The notes: generated by a model not told the origin, from the letters alone. A stretch of 64,000 bases of DNA from JBBITI01 sp963735055 (GCA_963735055.1 CAVTJN010000015.1:71667-135666); one strand, 5' to 3'. Numbered from the stretch's first letter, positions 1 to 8,243 are shown. Program-made: numbers and translations.

Positions 1-2
1 TC

Positions 3-305
3 TATGAGAAGATGTTCGGGGCGAAGAAGTCCATCCGCGATCTCGGGAGCGGCCGGACGGCAACGGTCGTCGACCTCGACGGCACCAAGATACTGATCCG
101 GGCAAAGAATGAGGGTGAGGCCGATAAGCCGTCGCTCGATCACTATGGCATCACCACCGATAACCTGGAGCAGGCCATCACCGAACTCAAGGCGCACGGC
201 GTAACCTTCACCATGGAGATGAGGGAACTGCGCCCCGGCTTGAAGATTTCTTTCCTGCGCACGCCGGACGGCGTGTCCATTGAGCTCATGCAGGGTACCG
301 TCTAA
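3..305 (+). CDS. VOC/glyoxalase-family protein, 5' end outside window
   Basis: The frame is open to the left edge and the visible residues begin YEKMFGAKK, which is the usual WYEKxFGxK start of a vicinal oxygen chelate domain, so only the N-terminal few residues are missing. The rest shows the family pattern: a beta-strand with HYGI (metal-ligand His region, about residue 44 of the visible protein), a helix with LEQAITELKAHGV, and the terminal FLRTPDGVSIELMQ strand whose Glu is a typical metal ligand. VOC proteins include glyoxalase I, dioxygenases and methylmalonyl-CoA epimerase; nothing here allows a choice of substrate. The gene ends just before a strong hairpin that probably terminates it. 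Confidence 0.8.
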   Translation, partial: YEKMFGAKKSIRDLGSGRTATVVDLDGTKILIRAKNEGEADKPSLDHYGITTDNLEQAITELKAHGVTFTMEMRELRPGLKISFLRTPDGVSIELMQGTV

Positions 306-369
306 AAGCCCCGACCGCCCCTGGGGGGATCGGCCGCGTCGGCGGCCCCGTCCTTCAGCGGAAACAGAA

Positions 370-402
370 AAGGGCCGGACGTTGAGTCCGGCCCTTCTTT
401 TC
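370..402. terminator. Bidirectional intrinsic terminator
   Basis: An 11-bp perfect stem (370-380 pairing with 386-396, loop GTTGA) is flanked by an A-rich run on the left and CTTTTC on the right. It sits between the convergent VOC gene and the zinc-ribbon gene, so it can end both transcripts. Confidence 0.75.
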
Positions 403-418
403 GCCTTAGTAAACCCGA

Positions 419-772
419 CTATCTGGCGGGTTTGATTTTGCGATAGCAGTCCGAGCAGTACACGGGCCGATCGCCACGAGGCTGGAACGGAACCTGGGTA
501 TCTTTGCCACACTCAGCGCATTTCGCGGGAAACATCTCGCGACGAGCTGAGGAATAGCCACCCCGATTACCGTAGCTGCCGCTGCTGCTGCTGCTGTAGT
601 TGCTGCCGCCGCCGGTCGAGGCTTGCGTCGCCTTGCGGGCCTGTCGGCACGCCGGGCATCGCTTGGGCTCATTGGTGTAGCCCTTGCTCTTGAACAGCTC
701 TTGCTCTTCGACGGTGAACGCGAAAGTCGCGCCACAATCAGAACAGCTCAGCGTCTTTTCTTCGATAGCCAT
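419..772 (-). CDS. Two-module zinc-ribbon protein (zf-trcl plus CxxC-x17-CxxC)
   Basis: The start at 772 is chosen because AAGGAGG lies 8 bases upstream of this ATG; a longer frame begins at 820 but has no such site. The 117-residue product begins MAIEEKTLSC and has two zinc-binding modules joined by a Gly/Ser/Tyr-rich flexible linker: an N-terminal CSDC...CPAC ribbon with the LFKSKGYTNEPKRC signature of the probable zinc-ribbon family zf-trcl, and a C-terminal CAEC-17 residues-CSDC module. The second matches the CxxC-x17-CxxC domain family. Role unknown; nucleic-acid binding is likely by analogy. Such proteins are common in Dehalococcoidia and other Chloroflexota (general knowledge). Confidence 0.85.
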   Translation of the reverse strand: MAIEEKTLSCSDCGATFAFTVEEQELFKSKGYTNEPKRCPACRQARKATQASTGGGSNYSSSSSGSYGNRGGYSSARREMFPAKCAECGKDTQVPFQPRGDRPVYCSDCYRKIKPAR

Positions 773-879
773 TTGGATGACCTCCTTCTTCAATATTTGG
801 TTAGAGTTTTGGTCATCCACTTGAGGACATTCTTGATGTTGACTCAGTGAGAGACAACCTGACCAAACCAGTTAACACC

Positions 880-908
880 ATACTACCACAGGCAGGCCCA
901 AATAGCAA
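880..908 (-). promoter_or_regulatory. Sigma-70-like promoter for the zinc-ribbon gene
   Basis: Reading the minus strand, TTGCTA (903-908) and TAGTAT (880-885) are separated by 17 bases. Transcription would begin near 873, giving a leader of about 100 bases before the start codon at 772. Confidence 0.5.
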
Positions 909-941
909 GTACCGTCTTAGGTGAAGCTGCCGGAAATTGGG

Positions 942-1136
942 TTATTCTGAGACTTCAATATCCAAAACGGCAACTGCCGGCGACACACCTTCAACGACGG
1001 GCGCTTGAAGGGAGACCACCTTCAGATCGCGGCGGTAACCGCACTGCAGGCAGTACTCATCCCACTTGTCACCAGCACGTTCCACGAGTAAATCGCCTTT
1101 ACACCGGGGGCAACCCTTGAGTTTCCACTTAGCCAT
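942..1136 (-). CDS. Small zinc-ribbon protein
   Basis: A 64-residue protein with one ribbon, CPRC near residue 9 and CLQC near residue 29, followed by a valine/alanine-rich tail (VVEGVSPAVAVLDIEVSE). The start ATG at 1136 follows AAGGTG by 4 bases. The CxxC-x16-CxxC pattern resembles TFIIS/rubredoxin-like knuckles. No partner is evident and it is transcribed away from its neighbour at 1411. Function unknown. Confidence 0.7.
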   Translation of the reverse strand: MAKWKLKGCPRCKGDLLVERAGDKWDEYCLQCGYRRDLKVVSLQAPVVEGVSPAVAVLDIEVSE

Positions 1137-1345
1137 GTATCACCTTGTTTACGTAGTGGCGCCGCCTCGGCGCCCGATGGGAAAACCAAAGTTTACAATA
1201 CCGATGTTAAGCAAATGTTAAAAGCAATAGTCTCAGGTTACAAAAAGGTAACAATATCCCGGGCCGTTTGGGCTACGAAAGGGCTACTCCCGGACCATGC
1301 CCCGCGGGCCGGCGTTGTCCTCTGCTGGTTGCTGCCAGCCGGCGG

Positions 1346-1354
1346 TGCTACAAT
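1346..1354 (+). promoter_or_regulatory. Extended -10 promoter element
   Basis: TGCTACAAT fits the extended -10 pattern TGnTATAAT and lies 57 bases before the start codon at 1411. A weak TTGCTG lies at 1329-1334, too close for a normal -35, so the extended -10 would have to carry the promoter. Confidence 0.4.
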
Positions 1355-1410
1355 GTCCAGTTATGCCCGACCCTGCCACTCGGGCCAAAGCCGCTACAGG
1401 AAGTGACGCT

Positions 1411-1665
1411 ATGCCGGAAGCTAAGTTTCCTAAGGGAACGCTCGTTAAGGTTAATAACCGTGACATCAGGAACCTGGTATGGTATCCCAAGATGGAACCG
1501 CTGCACGGACAGACCGGAACGGTGGTCGACTCCGAATTCTGGTCGACCTATTTTCTTCCTGGCGACCGGGAGCCCACCGACGTTTTCAACTACACGATCC
1601 AGTTTGGCTCCGATGAACATGAGAACGTACCACAGATGATTCTAACGGCCGTCGAGAAGGAGTAG
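1411..1665 (+). CDS. SH3-like small hypothetical protein
   Basis: The start at 1411 is preferred because AGGAAG lies a few bases upstream and the family-like sequence starts there (MPEAKFPKGTLVKV). The upstream extension in the same frame is Cys/Pro-rich and not protein-like. The 84-residue product has a pattern typical of KOW/SH3-like barrels: KGTLVKVN, then HGQTGTVVDSEFW, then YTIQFG. It resembles in style the 75-residue protein at 4411-4638, though the sequences are clearly distinct. No function can be assigned. Confidence 0.7.
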   Translation: MPEAKFPKGTLVKVNNRDIRNLVWYPKMEPLHGQTGTVVDSEFWSTYFLPGDREPTDVFNYTIQFGSDEHENVPQMILTAVEKE

Positions 1666-1748
1666 ACGGCGACCGCCGTCCCCAACTGGTGGACCCCGCC
1701 GCTACCCCGCCGCTCCGGTGAACCTTTCTCCTGCTGCCTGACTAGATA

Positions 1749-1765
1749 TGTGTAGGGACTACACA
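1749..1765. promoter_or_regulatory. Palindromic operator-like site
   Basis: TGTGTAG-GGA-CTACACA is a perfect 7-bp dyad with a 3-base centre, 26 bases before the start of the truncated permease gene. It has the form of a dimeric repressor site. The regulator is unknown. Confidence 0.4.
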
Positions 1766-1791
1766 GGCAAGTGCACCCGGAGGAGGACGGA

Positions 1792-2094
1792 ATGAGAGCA
1801 TATATCATCAGAAGGCTGTTGCTGGTGGCGCCCACCTTGCTCGCCGTAACCATCGCCGTATTCATGACTGTCAGGATCATCCCGGGCTCAGCCATCGACC
1901 AGATGATTGCCGAAATGGTGAGCGGTGGAGGCGATGCCGATGTCGCAGCCATGAGGGTATATCTGATGCACGAGTTGGGTCTTGACCAGCCGATCCACAT
2001 TCAGTACTTTCGCTGGCTGGGAGTGGCAAAGCAGGACGACGGCCGGTACAGCGGCGTGTTGCAGGGTGACCTCGGACATTCGCTGTGGCAGTAG
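1792..2094 (+). pseudogene. Truncated DppB-type ABC permease (N-terminal 100 residues)
   Basis: GGAGGA lies just before this ATG. The product begins MRAYIIRRLLLVAPTLL, the standard first transmembrane segment of DppB/OppB permeases, continues with the conserved IPGS and LGLDQPIHIQYFRWL stretch and reaches GDLGHSLW, exactly where a full-length permease enters its remaining membrane domain. A TAG stop follows after Q100 and the roughly 200-residue translocation domain is missing; the next gene starts 112 bases later with no permease homology in any frame between. It therefore looks like a deletion remnant. A peptide-type binding protein without permeases lies at 55971-57785, but the two are too distant to join. 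Confidence 0.8.
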
Positions 2095-2205
2095 CTGTGC
2101 TGCGGCGGGTGGCGATGGCCCGGGGCGGCCGGTGTTTAGGCCGCTGACGGGTCAGCGCATGTGCCCGCTCTGAACGTACCTGTACAAAGAAGGGGTCTTA
2201 CAGTC

Positions 2206-2784
2206 ATGGATGTCGAAGCGCTTCATTTCGAGAGCCGGCAACAATGGCGGCAATGGCTCGAACAACACCATGATACCGAGACGGAGGCGTGGCTGGTGCA
2301 TTTCAAGAAAGGCAGCGCCACAGCTGCGGTCAGCATGGATGACGCTGTCGAGGAAGCCATCTGCTTCGGGTGGATCGACAGCAAGCTGATGAGCATCGAC
2401 AAGGAGAAGTTCGTCCTGAGATACTCGCCCCGCAGAGACAACAGCGTCTGGTCGAAAACGAACAAAGAAAGAGCGGAGCGCATGATAGCATCGGGCCAGA
2501 TGACCGACGCCGGCCTGGCGAAGATCGCCGAAGCCAGGAAGCGTAGGCTGTGGGAGACGGCGTACACCAACCGGAACCAGGATATTCTGCCGTCCGACCT
2601 GAAGACGGCTCTGGGCGCGGACGAGAATGCCCTGGCCAACTTCGACAAATTCGCCAACACCTATCGCAACATGTACATTGGCTGGGTGACCGGCGCCAGG
2701 ACCGCGGCAACCCGGCGAAAGAGGATCACGGAAGTCGTCCGGCGGTCCGCTCAGAACCTGAAGCCCGGGACTTCGGAGGAGTGA
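2206..2784 (+). CDS. YdeI/OmpD-associated family protein
   Basis: A 192-residue protein starting MDVEALHFESRQQW. It carries the features of the YdeI family: W-x-W-L-E, a HFKKGS/T segment, AVEEAICFGWIDSK, the RYSPRRDNSVWSKTN segment, and a C-terminal basic helix with AATRRKRI. These proteins are widespread in soil bacteria; E. coli-type homologues have been linked to peptide resistance or OmpD association, but the biochemical role is unclear. The start at 2206 has only a weak GAAGGGG upstream; the longer frame from 2161 has no better site. Confidence 0.85.
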   Translation: MDVEALHFESRQQWRQWLEQHHDTETEAWLVHFKKGSATAAVSMDDAVEEAICFGWIDSKLMSIDKEKFVLRYSPRRDNSVWSKTNKERAERMIASGQMTDAGLAKIAEARKRRLWETAYTNRNQDILPSDLKTALGADENALANFDKFANTYRNMYIGWVTGARTAATRRKRITEVVRRSAQNLKPGTSEE

Positions 2785-2951
2785 TCGCGAGGCCCGAGCC
2801 TAGACCAGGGGCGGGTTGAGCCGCGTTGGTGACTCCCGGCTACTCATCCTCCACGACAACCATAAGCCATCGAAATACCGCGTTGAGCCCTCCGATGCGC
2901 AGTAGAGTCCAGTGTCTGTCCATCCGATGATGCTGCGAATTCCTTCGACCT

Positions 2952-2960
2952 GTTACAATG
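2952..2960 (+). promoter_or_regulatory. Extended -10 promoter element
   Basis: TGTTACAAT matches the extended -10 consensus and lies 31 bases before the GTG start at 2992. The same TACAAT style precedes the gene at 1411. Confidence 0.45.
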
Positions 2961-2991
2961 GATTCATACTGGCGGACGTGGAGGCGAAGCC

Positions 2992-3699
2992 GTGACAACT
3001 GCCAATCACGCCGAAGGCGGCGTCAGGATACTGGATGATATCCCGGTCAACATCGATGTTCCGATGGTGCTGCAAAGCATCAAGTCCAATGGATCGAGCA
3101 AACGTGTTGAAACGGAGATTCGCGAACTGATCGAGAAGGTCCTGCCTGTTGTCCGTCCCAAGGTGATGTACAAGGTAGCGCAGGTGACGATGGTCGACGG
3201 AAAACGGCTGGCGGTAGATGGTGTTGAGTTTACACACCACGTCCCCTCGCTGAACTTCAGCCTTGGTGAAAGGGTCTTCCCCTACGTTGCCACCTGTGGC
3301 CTCGAGATTGAAGCGATGAAATTCCCGGGCGACCTGATGAAGGACTACTGTCTGAACATCATCAAGAACGTGATTTTGATGCGGGCCGCCAGCAAGTACT
3401 TTGAGGACCATCTGAAACAGACCTACATGCTCCAGGAGCTCTCACGCATCGGCCCGGGTGAAGCCATGGGCAGCACTGCCCAACAGAGGCCGCTGTTTTC
3501 GCTGTTGGGTGACGTCGAGGGCGCCGTAGGAGTGAAGCTCAGTGAGCACAACATGATGGTGCCGGAGAAGTCGAGCTCCGGGATATTCTTCGAGACCGCG
3601 GTCAGGATCGAGAGCTGCCAGCTGTGCCCCAATCAGTGCAATGCTCGCCGGGCGCCGTATGACCCGGAACTCTTCAAGACCTTCCGCAAGAAGGAGTAA
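2992..3699 (+). CDS. Stand-alone vitamin B12-dependent methionine synthase activation-domain protein
   Basis: The 235-residue product resembles the C-terminal activation domain of cobalamin-dependent methionine synthase: an N-terminal region with RVETEIRELIEKVLPVVRPKV, a central DYCLNIIKNVILMRAASKYFEDHL segment and the GEAMGSTAQQRPLFSLLGDVEGAVGVKLSEHNMMVPEKSSSGIFF segment with SxxxG features of the SAM-binding region. Free-standing versions occur with corrinoid methyltransferases in anaerobes, where they may reactivate Co(II) corrinoid. The C-terminus has a cysteine cluster, CQLCPNQCNARRAPYD, that MetH itself lacks and that could bind a metal or Fe-S centre. Start is GTG with GGAG 9 bases upstream. 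No methyltransferase gene is adjacent. Confidence 0.85.
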   Translation: MTTANHAEGGVRILDDIPVNIDVPMVLQSIKSNGSSKRVETEIRELIEKVLPVVRPKVMYKVAQVTMVDGKRLAVDGVEFTHHVPSLNFSLGERVFPYVATCGLEIEAMKFPGDLMKDYCLNIIKNVILMRAASKYFEDHLKQTYMLQELSRIGPGEAMGSTAQQRPLFSLLGDVEGAVGVKLSEHNMMVPEKSSSGIFFETAVRIESCQLCPNQCNARRAPYDPELFKTFRKKE

Positions 3700-3838
3700 C
3701 GAGCGCATGCGAGGCTGCCCGCAAGGAATGGGACGTAACCGAAGAAGCCATCCAACGCAAGGATTGACTGGCTAATCACAACATGGGCCGGTGGTGTGAT
3801 ACATGAACTCACTGCCAAGGGCTGACGGGAACGCCACC

Positions 3839-4330
3839 TTACGTTGGGGGCAGATACACTTCTCGAAGGGACAAGAACTCTTGGTACAGTCCTCGGCAGG
3901 CGGTCACGAAGTCTTCAAAGTACTTCTCGACAACAAGCAGGTACTTGCCGTCAGGTTTGACGACCATGCCCGCCGGATAGTCGGAGTCATTCAGCATCTT
4001 GATCTCGAGGTCTCTAGCGAAATATGAGAGCATCATGCCCCCTCTGAATATGCGGTAGACATCTAGTTCCCTGGAGTCAACCAGGCTGGCGTAATCTTTT
4101 CCCATCCGGCGCAAGAACGCTCTGAACTGCTTCGTGTACGAACCATCGCCCTGCAACGAGACATTTCCCATGAATTCCGTGTAGCACAGCAGACCCAGCG
4201 CCGCCAACACTTCACCGCCTGGATTCCCGGAACGAGCCAGATCAATTTCCCGTTTGACATCGCGATAGATGAACCCGGTCGGGGGCAGCACATATTCCTC
4301 GAAGAAATTCTTAACGTCTACATTTGTCAC
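3839..4330 (-). CDS. Hypothetical protein
   Basis: A 163-residue soluble protein. The GTG at 4330 is chosen because GAGG lies 7 bases upstream; an ATG at 4357 in the same frame would add nine residues without a clear ribosome site. The sequence is helix-rich (VDVKNFFEEYVLPPTGFIYRDVKREIDLA, then LGLLCYTEFMGNVSLQG and YTKQFRAFLRRMGKDYASL). Its middle resembles proteins with a conserved cysteine and a positively charged helix, but I recognise no family. It is followed on the same strand side by the SH3-like gene at 4411. Confidence 0.6.
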   Translation of the reverse strand: MTNVDVKNFFEEYVLPPTGFIYRDVKREIDLARSGNPGGEVLAALGLLCYTEFMGNVSLQGDGSYTKQFRAFLRRMGKDYASLVDSRELDVYRIFRGGMMLSYFARDLEIKMLNDSDYPAGMVVKPDGKYLLVVEKYFEDFVTACRGLYQEFLSLREVYLPPT

Positions 4331-4410
4331 AGTATTGCCTCTGAGAGCCGCCAACAAGCGGACAGTGGCAGGGCGAGAATCGGACTCACCCCCAAAGGGG
4401 CGTTTGCTAT

Positions 4411-4638
4411 TTACATCTTACGGAGTTGGAAGGACTGTACATCGTCAAGAATGACATTGTCGTCAAGCGTGATGATAAACCTCTTTTCCTGGTCAGGAAT
4501 ATCAATGTTGTAGTCCAGGGGGTTGGTCCCCTGCATCATGCCGGCTCCGATGACGCTGATCTTCCCCAGTCTGCCTTTGTAATCACTGTTCAAATGAACC
4601 AGGATCTCCACTCTGTCGCCGACACTGAAGTCTGACAC
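4411..4638 (-). CDS. SH3/KOW-like small protein
   Basis: A 75-residue product starting at a GTG codon with AAGGA 6 bases upstream. The sequence VGDRVEILVHLNSDYKGRLGKISVIGAG, with a YNIDIPDQEKRFIITLDDNVIL second half, fits a small beta-barrel. It stands 80 bases before the hypothetical gene at 3839-4330 and may be cotranscribed with it. Function unknown. Confidence 0.6.
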   Translation of the reverse strand: MSDFSVGDRVEILVHLNSDYKGRLGKISVIGAGMMQGTNPLDYNIDIPDQEKRFIITLDDNVILDDVQSFQLRKM

Positions 4639-4701
4639 CGCTATTCCTTCATCCTCATCTTAGTTATTTACTGCTCTCGCTCAGGCAGCATTCTCACCAA
4701 C

Positions 4702-4737
4702 AAAAAAGCCCTCGATTCTCATTAGAAATCAGGGCTA
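4702..4737 (-). terminator. Intrinsic terminator downstream of tRNA-Met
   Basis: On the minus strand AGCCCTGATT...AATCGAGGGCT forms a stem with one bulge, followed by TTTTTTG. It lies 12 bases after the tRNA 3' end. Confidence 0.75.
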
Positions 4738-4749
4738 TTCACTTTGTAC

Positions 4750-4825
4750 TGGTGGCAGGGGTGAGACTTGAACTCACGACCAAGGGCTTATGAGTCCCCT
4801 GCTCTGCCGACTGAGCTACCCTGCC
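4750..4825 (-). tRNA. tRNA-Met (anticodon CAT)
   Basis: The minus strand folds into a standard cloverleaf: acceptor GGCAGGG/CCCTGCC, D arm GCTC...GAGC, anticodon stem GGGGA/TCCCC-like with loop CTCATAA, T arm GTGAG-TTCAAGT-CTCAC, discriminator A and encoded CCA. The acceptor has a paired G1-C72, so it is not an initiator tRNA. A CAT anticodon can also be a lysidine-modified isoleucine tRNA; elongator methionine is the simpler reading. Confidence 0.9.
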
Positions 4826-5004
4826 GGAGAAAGCGCCCGCAAACCAGCCTTCAACCAAAGGTCATTCTATAAATCCTGAAGCGGAGTTGTCAAACCCAAC
4901 GAGGCTACCGTGGCCAACGCTGGATTGCCACTTCCGCTGAATTGACTGGCGCGTCCAATCCACGGTCGGTCCATGAGGAATGGAGCAAATGTGCAAGGGG
5001 CATA

Positions 5005-5035
5005 AAGAAAGGGAGAGGCCTTTCAGCCTCTCCCT
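5005..5035 (-). terminator. Intrinsic terminator of the pyrophosphatase gene
   Basis: AGGGAGAGGC (5010-5019) pairs with GCCTCTCCCT (5026-5035) across a 6-base loop. On the minus strand it is followed by TTCTTT. It sits 28 bases after the hppA stop codon. Confidence 0.7.
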
Positions 5036-5062
5036 GCATTACTCGGGAGACTGTGATCTCAG

Positions 5063-7339
5063 TTACTTCTTGGCCGCGGGGGCCTCGACGGCTGACTCCT
5101 CACGACCGAACGATGACTGCTTCTTGGAGAACCAGAAGGCGCCGACGATGATCAGAACTCCGGCGACGGCGATGACGATCATCAGTGGCGATAGCTCCCG
5201 CTCCCGGAACGCCTCACCCGCTAGTAGAGGCACAGCGAGCACCGAGGCAAAGATGACCGCCACCAGGTTGATCACTTTGATCAGCGGGTTCAGTGCCGGG
5301 CCGGCGGTGTCCTTCATCGGATCGCCGACGGTGTCTCCCACTACGGCCGCCTTGTGGGCGTCGGAGCCTTTTCCGCCAAATAGCCCGTCTTCGATCGTCT
5401 TCTTGGCATTGTCCCAGGCGCCGCCGGCGTTCGACATGAACACCGCCAGCAACTGGCCGACCAGGATCACACCGGCCAGAAAACCGGCCAGCGCCTGAAG
5501 GCCAAGCAGCAACCCGATGACGATTGGGGAAACGATGGCCAGCAGGGCCGGAGTCACCAGTTCCTTCTGGGCCGCCGAGGTGCAAATGCTTACCACCCGG
5601 TCGTAGTCCGGCTCGGCCGTGCCTTCCCAGAGGCCCTTTATATTGTTGAACTGCCAGCGCACTTCATTGACGATGAAGTACGCGGCTCGGCCAACAGCGC
5701 GAATGGCCATGGAGCTGAACAGGAACGGCACCGCGCCGCCAATCAGGAAGGCAACCAGCACCTTCCACTGGATGAGATCAATCGTTGGCAAATTGTATTC
5801 TTCATAGAACGATGCGAACAAGGCCACCGCCGCCAGCACGGCAGAGGCGATGGCGATACCCTTGGTTACGGCCTTGGTGGTATTACCCACGGCGTCGAGG
5901 TCGGCCAGCGTCTGGCGCGACTTGGCCTCCAGCCCGGTCATCTCGGCGATGCCGTTGGCATTGTCGACGATGGGACCGAAGCTGTCCATGGCAATGTTGT
6001 TCCCGGTCAGAGTGAGCTGGCCGATACCGCAGAGGGCAATGCCGTAGAAAATGTAGATGAGATCCGTACCGTGCCAGATCAGGGCCGAGGCGAGGATCGA
6101 CAGAGCGATAATGATAATCGACATCACAGTGCTTTCATAGCCGCTGGCGATGCCTGCCAGGATGGCTGTGGCCGGGCCCGTCTTGGTCGCATTGGCGACC
6201 TCTTTAACGGGAGCATGTTCCGTCGACGTGTAGTAGTCGGTCAGGTACTGGATGGCGACTGCGAGTGCGACGCCGATCGAGGTAGCCCAGAAGAACCTCA
6301 GGTCATGGGCATAGAACTGAGCGAACAGGAAGAACGAGGCGATCGAAATCGCGGCCGCGATAAGGTAACCGCGATGTATCGCCTTCATGGCGTTTTCGCC
6401 CTCACGAGCGGAACGCACCGAGTAGGTACTGATGATGGACGAGAACACACCGGCAGCGCGGACCAGGAGCGGGAAGATGATCCAGTAGAACTGGTGCTGC
6501 CCTGTCTGGTCAAGTCTCAAGGCATATATCAACAGGCCAAGGATCAAGGACGATACGATGGTCACCTCGTAGGACTCGAAAATGTCGGCGGCCATACCGG
6601 CGCAGTCGCCGACGTTATCACCGACCAGGTCGGCGACGACGGCAGCGTTCCGCGGATCGTCCTCAGGAATGCCTTTTTCCACTTTGCCCACGAGATCAGC
6701 GCCGACGTCGGCCGCTTTGGTGTAGATACCGCCACCGACGCGCATGAACAGTGCCAGCAACGTGCCACCAAAACCGAAACCCAACAGGACCAAAGGCGCA
6801 TCCTTAAAGAACATGAGGAAAATGACCGTGCCGCCGAGAAGGCCGAGGCCGTCGGTAAGCATACCGGTAACGGTGCCCGCCCGGTAGCCAATCTGGAGGG
6901 CTTTAGTGAAGCTGCTGCGCGAAGCCTGGGCCACGCGTACGTTGGCGGCCATTGCCATGTTCATTCCCAGGTAGCCGACCAGGGCGGAAAAGCCCGCACC
7001 CATCAGGAAACCGAAGGCGCGGCCCAATCCAATCAGCCACGACGGATTCCCGTACTCTGACTTGACGCTGCCAAACCCGCTGAAGAAGACCAGGAAGGCC
7101 AGGACAAAGATCACCAGGAGGATAGTGCGCATTTGCCGCTTCAGATAGGCGTTGCCGCCGGTACGGATGGCTCCGGAGATCTTCTGCATCTTGTCCGTAC
7201 CCTTGGGTTCGCGCAGAACCTGGCGCGTCAGGAAGGCCGCATACAGCAAGCCAAGTAGGGCCACTACCAGAACCACAATCAAAGCGGATTTCTCAAACGT
7301 GGAGGCGACGCTGAATGCGTCAAACAGGGTAATGTTCAT
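5063..7339 (-). CDS. hppA: K+-independent H+-translocating membrane pyrophosphatase
   Basis: A 758-residue integral membrane protein with about 16 hydrophobic segments, the normal size for this family. It couples pyrophosphate hydrolysis to ion pumping across the cytoplasmic membrane. Substrate-binding motifs are intact: DVGADLVGKVEKG (211-223), GDNVGDCAGMAADIFE (240-255) and GDTVGDPMKDTAGP near the C-terminus. At the key specificity site the sequence is GNTTKAVTKG (485-494). Lys489 and Thr492 there are the mark of K+-independent enzymes, which are proton pumps; the K+-dependent Na+ or H+ pumps have Ala and Gly. The last dozen residues are charged and variable. Transcribed alone, with a terminator downstream. 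Confidence 0.97.
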   Translation of the reverse strand: MNITLFDAFSVASTFEKSALIVVLVVALLGLLYAAFLTRQVLREPKGTDKMQKISGAIRTGGNAYLKRQMRTILLVIFVLAFLVFFSGFGSVKSEYGNPSWLIGLGRAFGFLMGAGFSALVGYLGMNMAMAANVRVAQASRSSFTKALQIGYRAGTVTGMLTDGLGLLGGTVIFLMFFKDAPLVLLGFGFGGTLLALFMRVGGGIYTKAADVGADLVGKVEKGIPEDDPRNAAVVADLVGDNVGDCAGMAADIFESYEVTIVSSLILGLLIYALRLDQTGQHQFYWIIFPLLVRAAGVFSSIISTYSVRSAREGENAMKAIHRGYLIAAAISIASFFLFAQFYAHDLRFFWATSIGVALAVAIQYLTDYYTSTEHAPVKEVANATKTGPATAILAGIASGYESTVMSIIIIALSILASALIWHGTDLIYIFYGIALCGIGQLTLTGNNIAMDSFGPIVDNANGIAEMTGLEAKSRQTLADLDAVGNTTKAVTKGIAIASAVLAAVALFASFYEEYNLPTIDLIQWKVLVAFLIGGAVPFLFSSMAIRAVGRAAYFIVNEVRWQFNNIKGLWEGTAEPDYDRVVSICTSAAQKELVTPALLAIVSPIVIGLLLGLQALAGFLAGVILVGQLLAVFMSNAGGAWDNAKKTIEDGLFGGKGSDAHKAAVVGDTVGDPMKDTAGPALNPLIKVINLVAVIFASVLAVPLLAGEAFRERELSPLMIVIAVAGVLIIVGAFWFSKKQSSFGREESAVEAPAAKK

Positions 7340-7385
7340 GAGTCAAACCACCTCTTTTCTGGACATTGAGTCGCGCCAGAGAAGT

Positions 7386-7415
7386 AATCTAACATAAAGG
7401 CCAGATGAAAAGCAA
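7386..7415 (-). promoter_or_regulatory. Promoter for the pyrophosphatase gene
   Basis: On the minus strand TTGCTT (7410-7415) and TAGATT (7386-7391) are 18 bases apart, and the -10 has an upstream TGT giving an extended -10. The leader would be about 40 bases. Confidence 0.45.
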
Positions 7416-7519
7416 TACCCCAAAGATGTATGCCTAGCTACGCATCGCGCCCCTCCCAGACTCGCCGCCCGAACCCCCGGGACGACGAGGGGGCGCCGGC
7501 ATCGGAGATCCAGGCCCCG

Positions 7520-8056
7520 CTACTTCACATTGATCCAGGCAATGTGCCGCTTGTTGACGGCCACGAACGGCCGGGTGCCGTAGAACTGGTTCTCCATGGT
7601 TGCCAGCGTCGTGTTGGTCAGGGGCAGGAACAGGGCGTCACCGTTCAGCAGGTCCTGGACATCTTCGTGTTCGCCCAAATGCATGGTCCCGCCCACAACG
7701 TGGGTCTTGAGTTTCACGGAAACGGGTATCCCGGACTTGGGCACAAATGGATAGCCCGGTCGGGCATCCGCCCCGGCGCCCCTGGCCAGGTCAATCTCGG
7801 CAACGGTTACCATCTGGATGGCTGACTTATTGACCAAAGTACGAACGGCATCGCTTTCCCGCGAAATGTCAACGAAATCCAGAAACTCACCGCTGGAATC
7901 ATGCTGGGTTGTATAGAGGCTGTTCAACAGGTCAAGGAGTCTCAGACCGACCGGCCACCTTATGCGTCCGCCGAGGACTTCATCCTCGGTGTAGCACTCC
8001 AGGTCAAGCCAGTCGGGTGCGGTTGGCCGCAGCCCCATGAAAGAACGTGTCTCCAT
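7520..8056 (-). CDS. Hypothetical protein
   Basis: A 178-residue soluble protein starting METRSFMGLRPTAPDW; GGAAGG lies 8 bases before the ATG. Its N-terminal half contains FLDFVDISRESDAVRTLVNKSAIQMVTVAE, its C-terminal half repeats the style of LLNGDALFLPLTNTTLATMENQ followed by FVAVNKRHIAWI. The ending V-x-V-N-K-x-x-I-x-x-I is typical of small regulatory beta-barrels seen in many anaerobes, but I do not recognise a named family. It stands alone between the pyrophosphatase and the metallopeptidase gene. Confidence 0.65.
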   Translation of the reverse strand: METRSFMGLRPTAPDWLDLECYTEDEVLGGRIRWPVGLRLLDLLNSLYTTQHDSSGEFLDFVDISRESDAVRTLVNKSAIQMVTVAEIDLARGAGADARPGYPFVPKSGIPVSVKLKTHVVGGTMHLGEHEDVQDLLNGDALFLPLTNTTLATMENQFYGTRPFVAVNKRHIAWINVK

Positions 8057-8243
8057 TCACCGGTCCTTCCCACTCTGGGTAGAGAATAGACCGGCCGGCC
8101 CGATTTGTCAACCAGACCTCAGGCTGGCAGGGGGGCCCTCTGTACTGAGCCGCCGACCTTTTCGGGCGCACCAGCCCGCGCCGTCAGCCGGTTGAACGGG
8201 CCGAAACTAACCGGGTAGAATGTACCCGGGGGCACTGAGGCGG

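Noticed and set aside
6071..7060. Plus-strand open frame of 329 codons
   Set aside because: Antisense to the pyrophosphatase gene; composition is that of a shadow frame.
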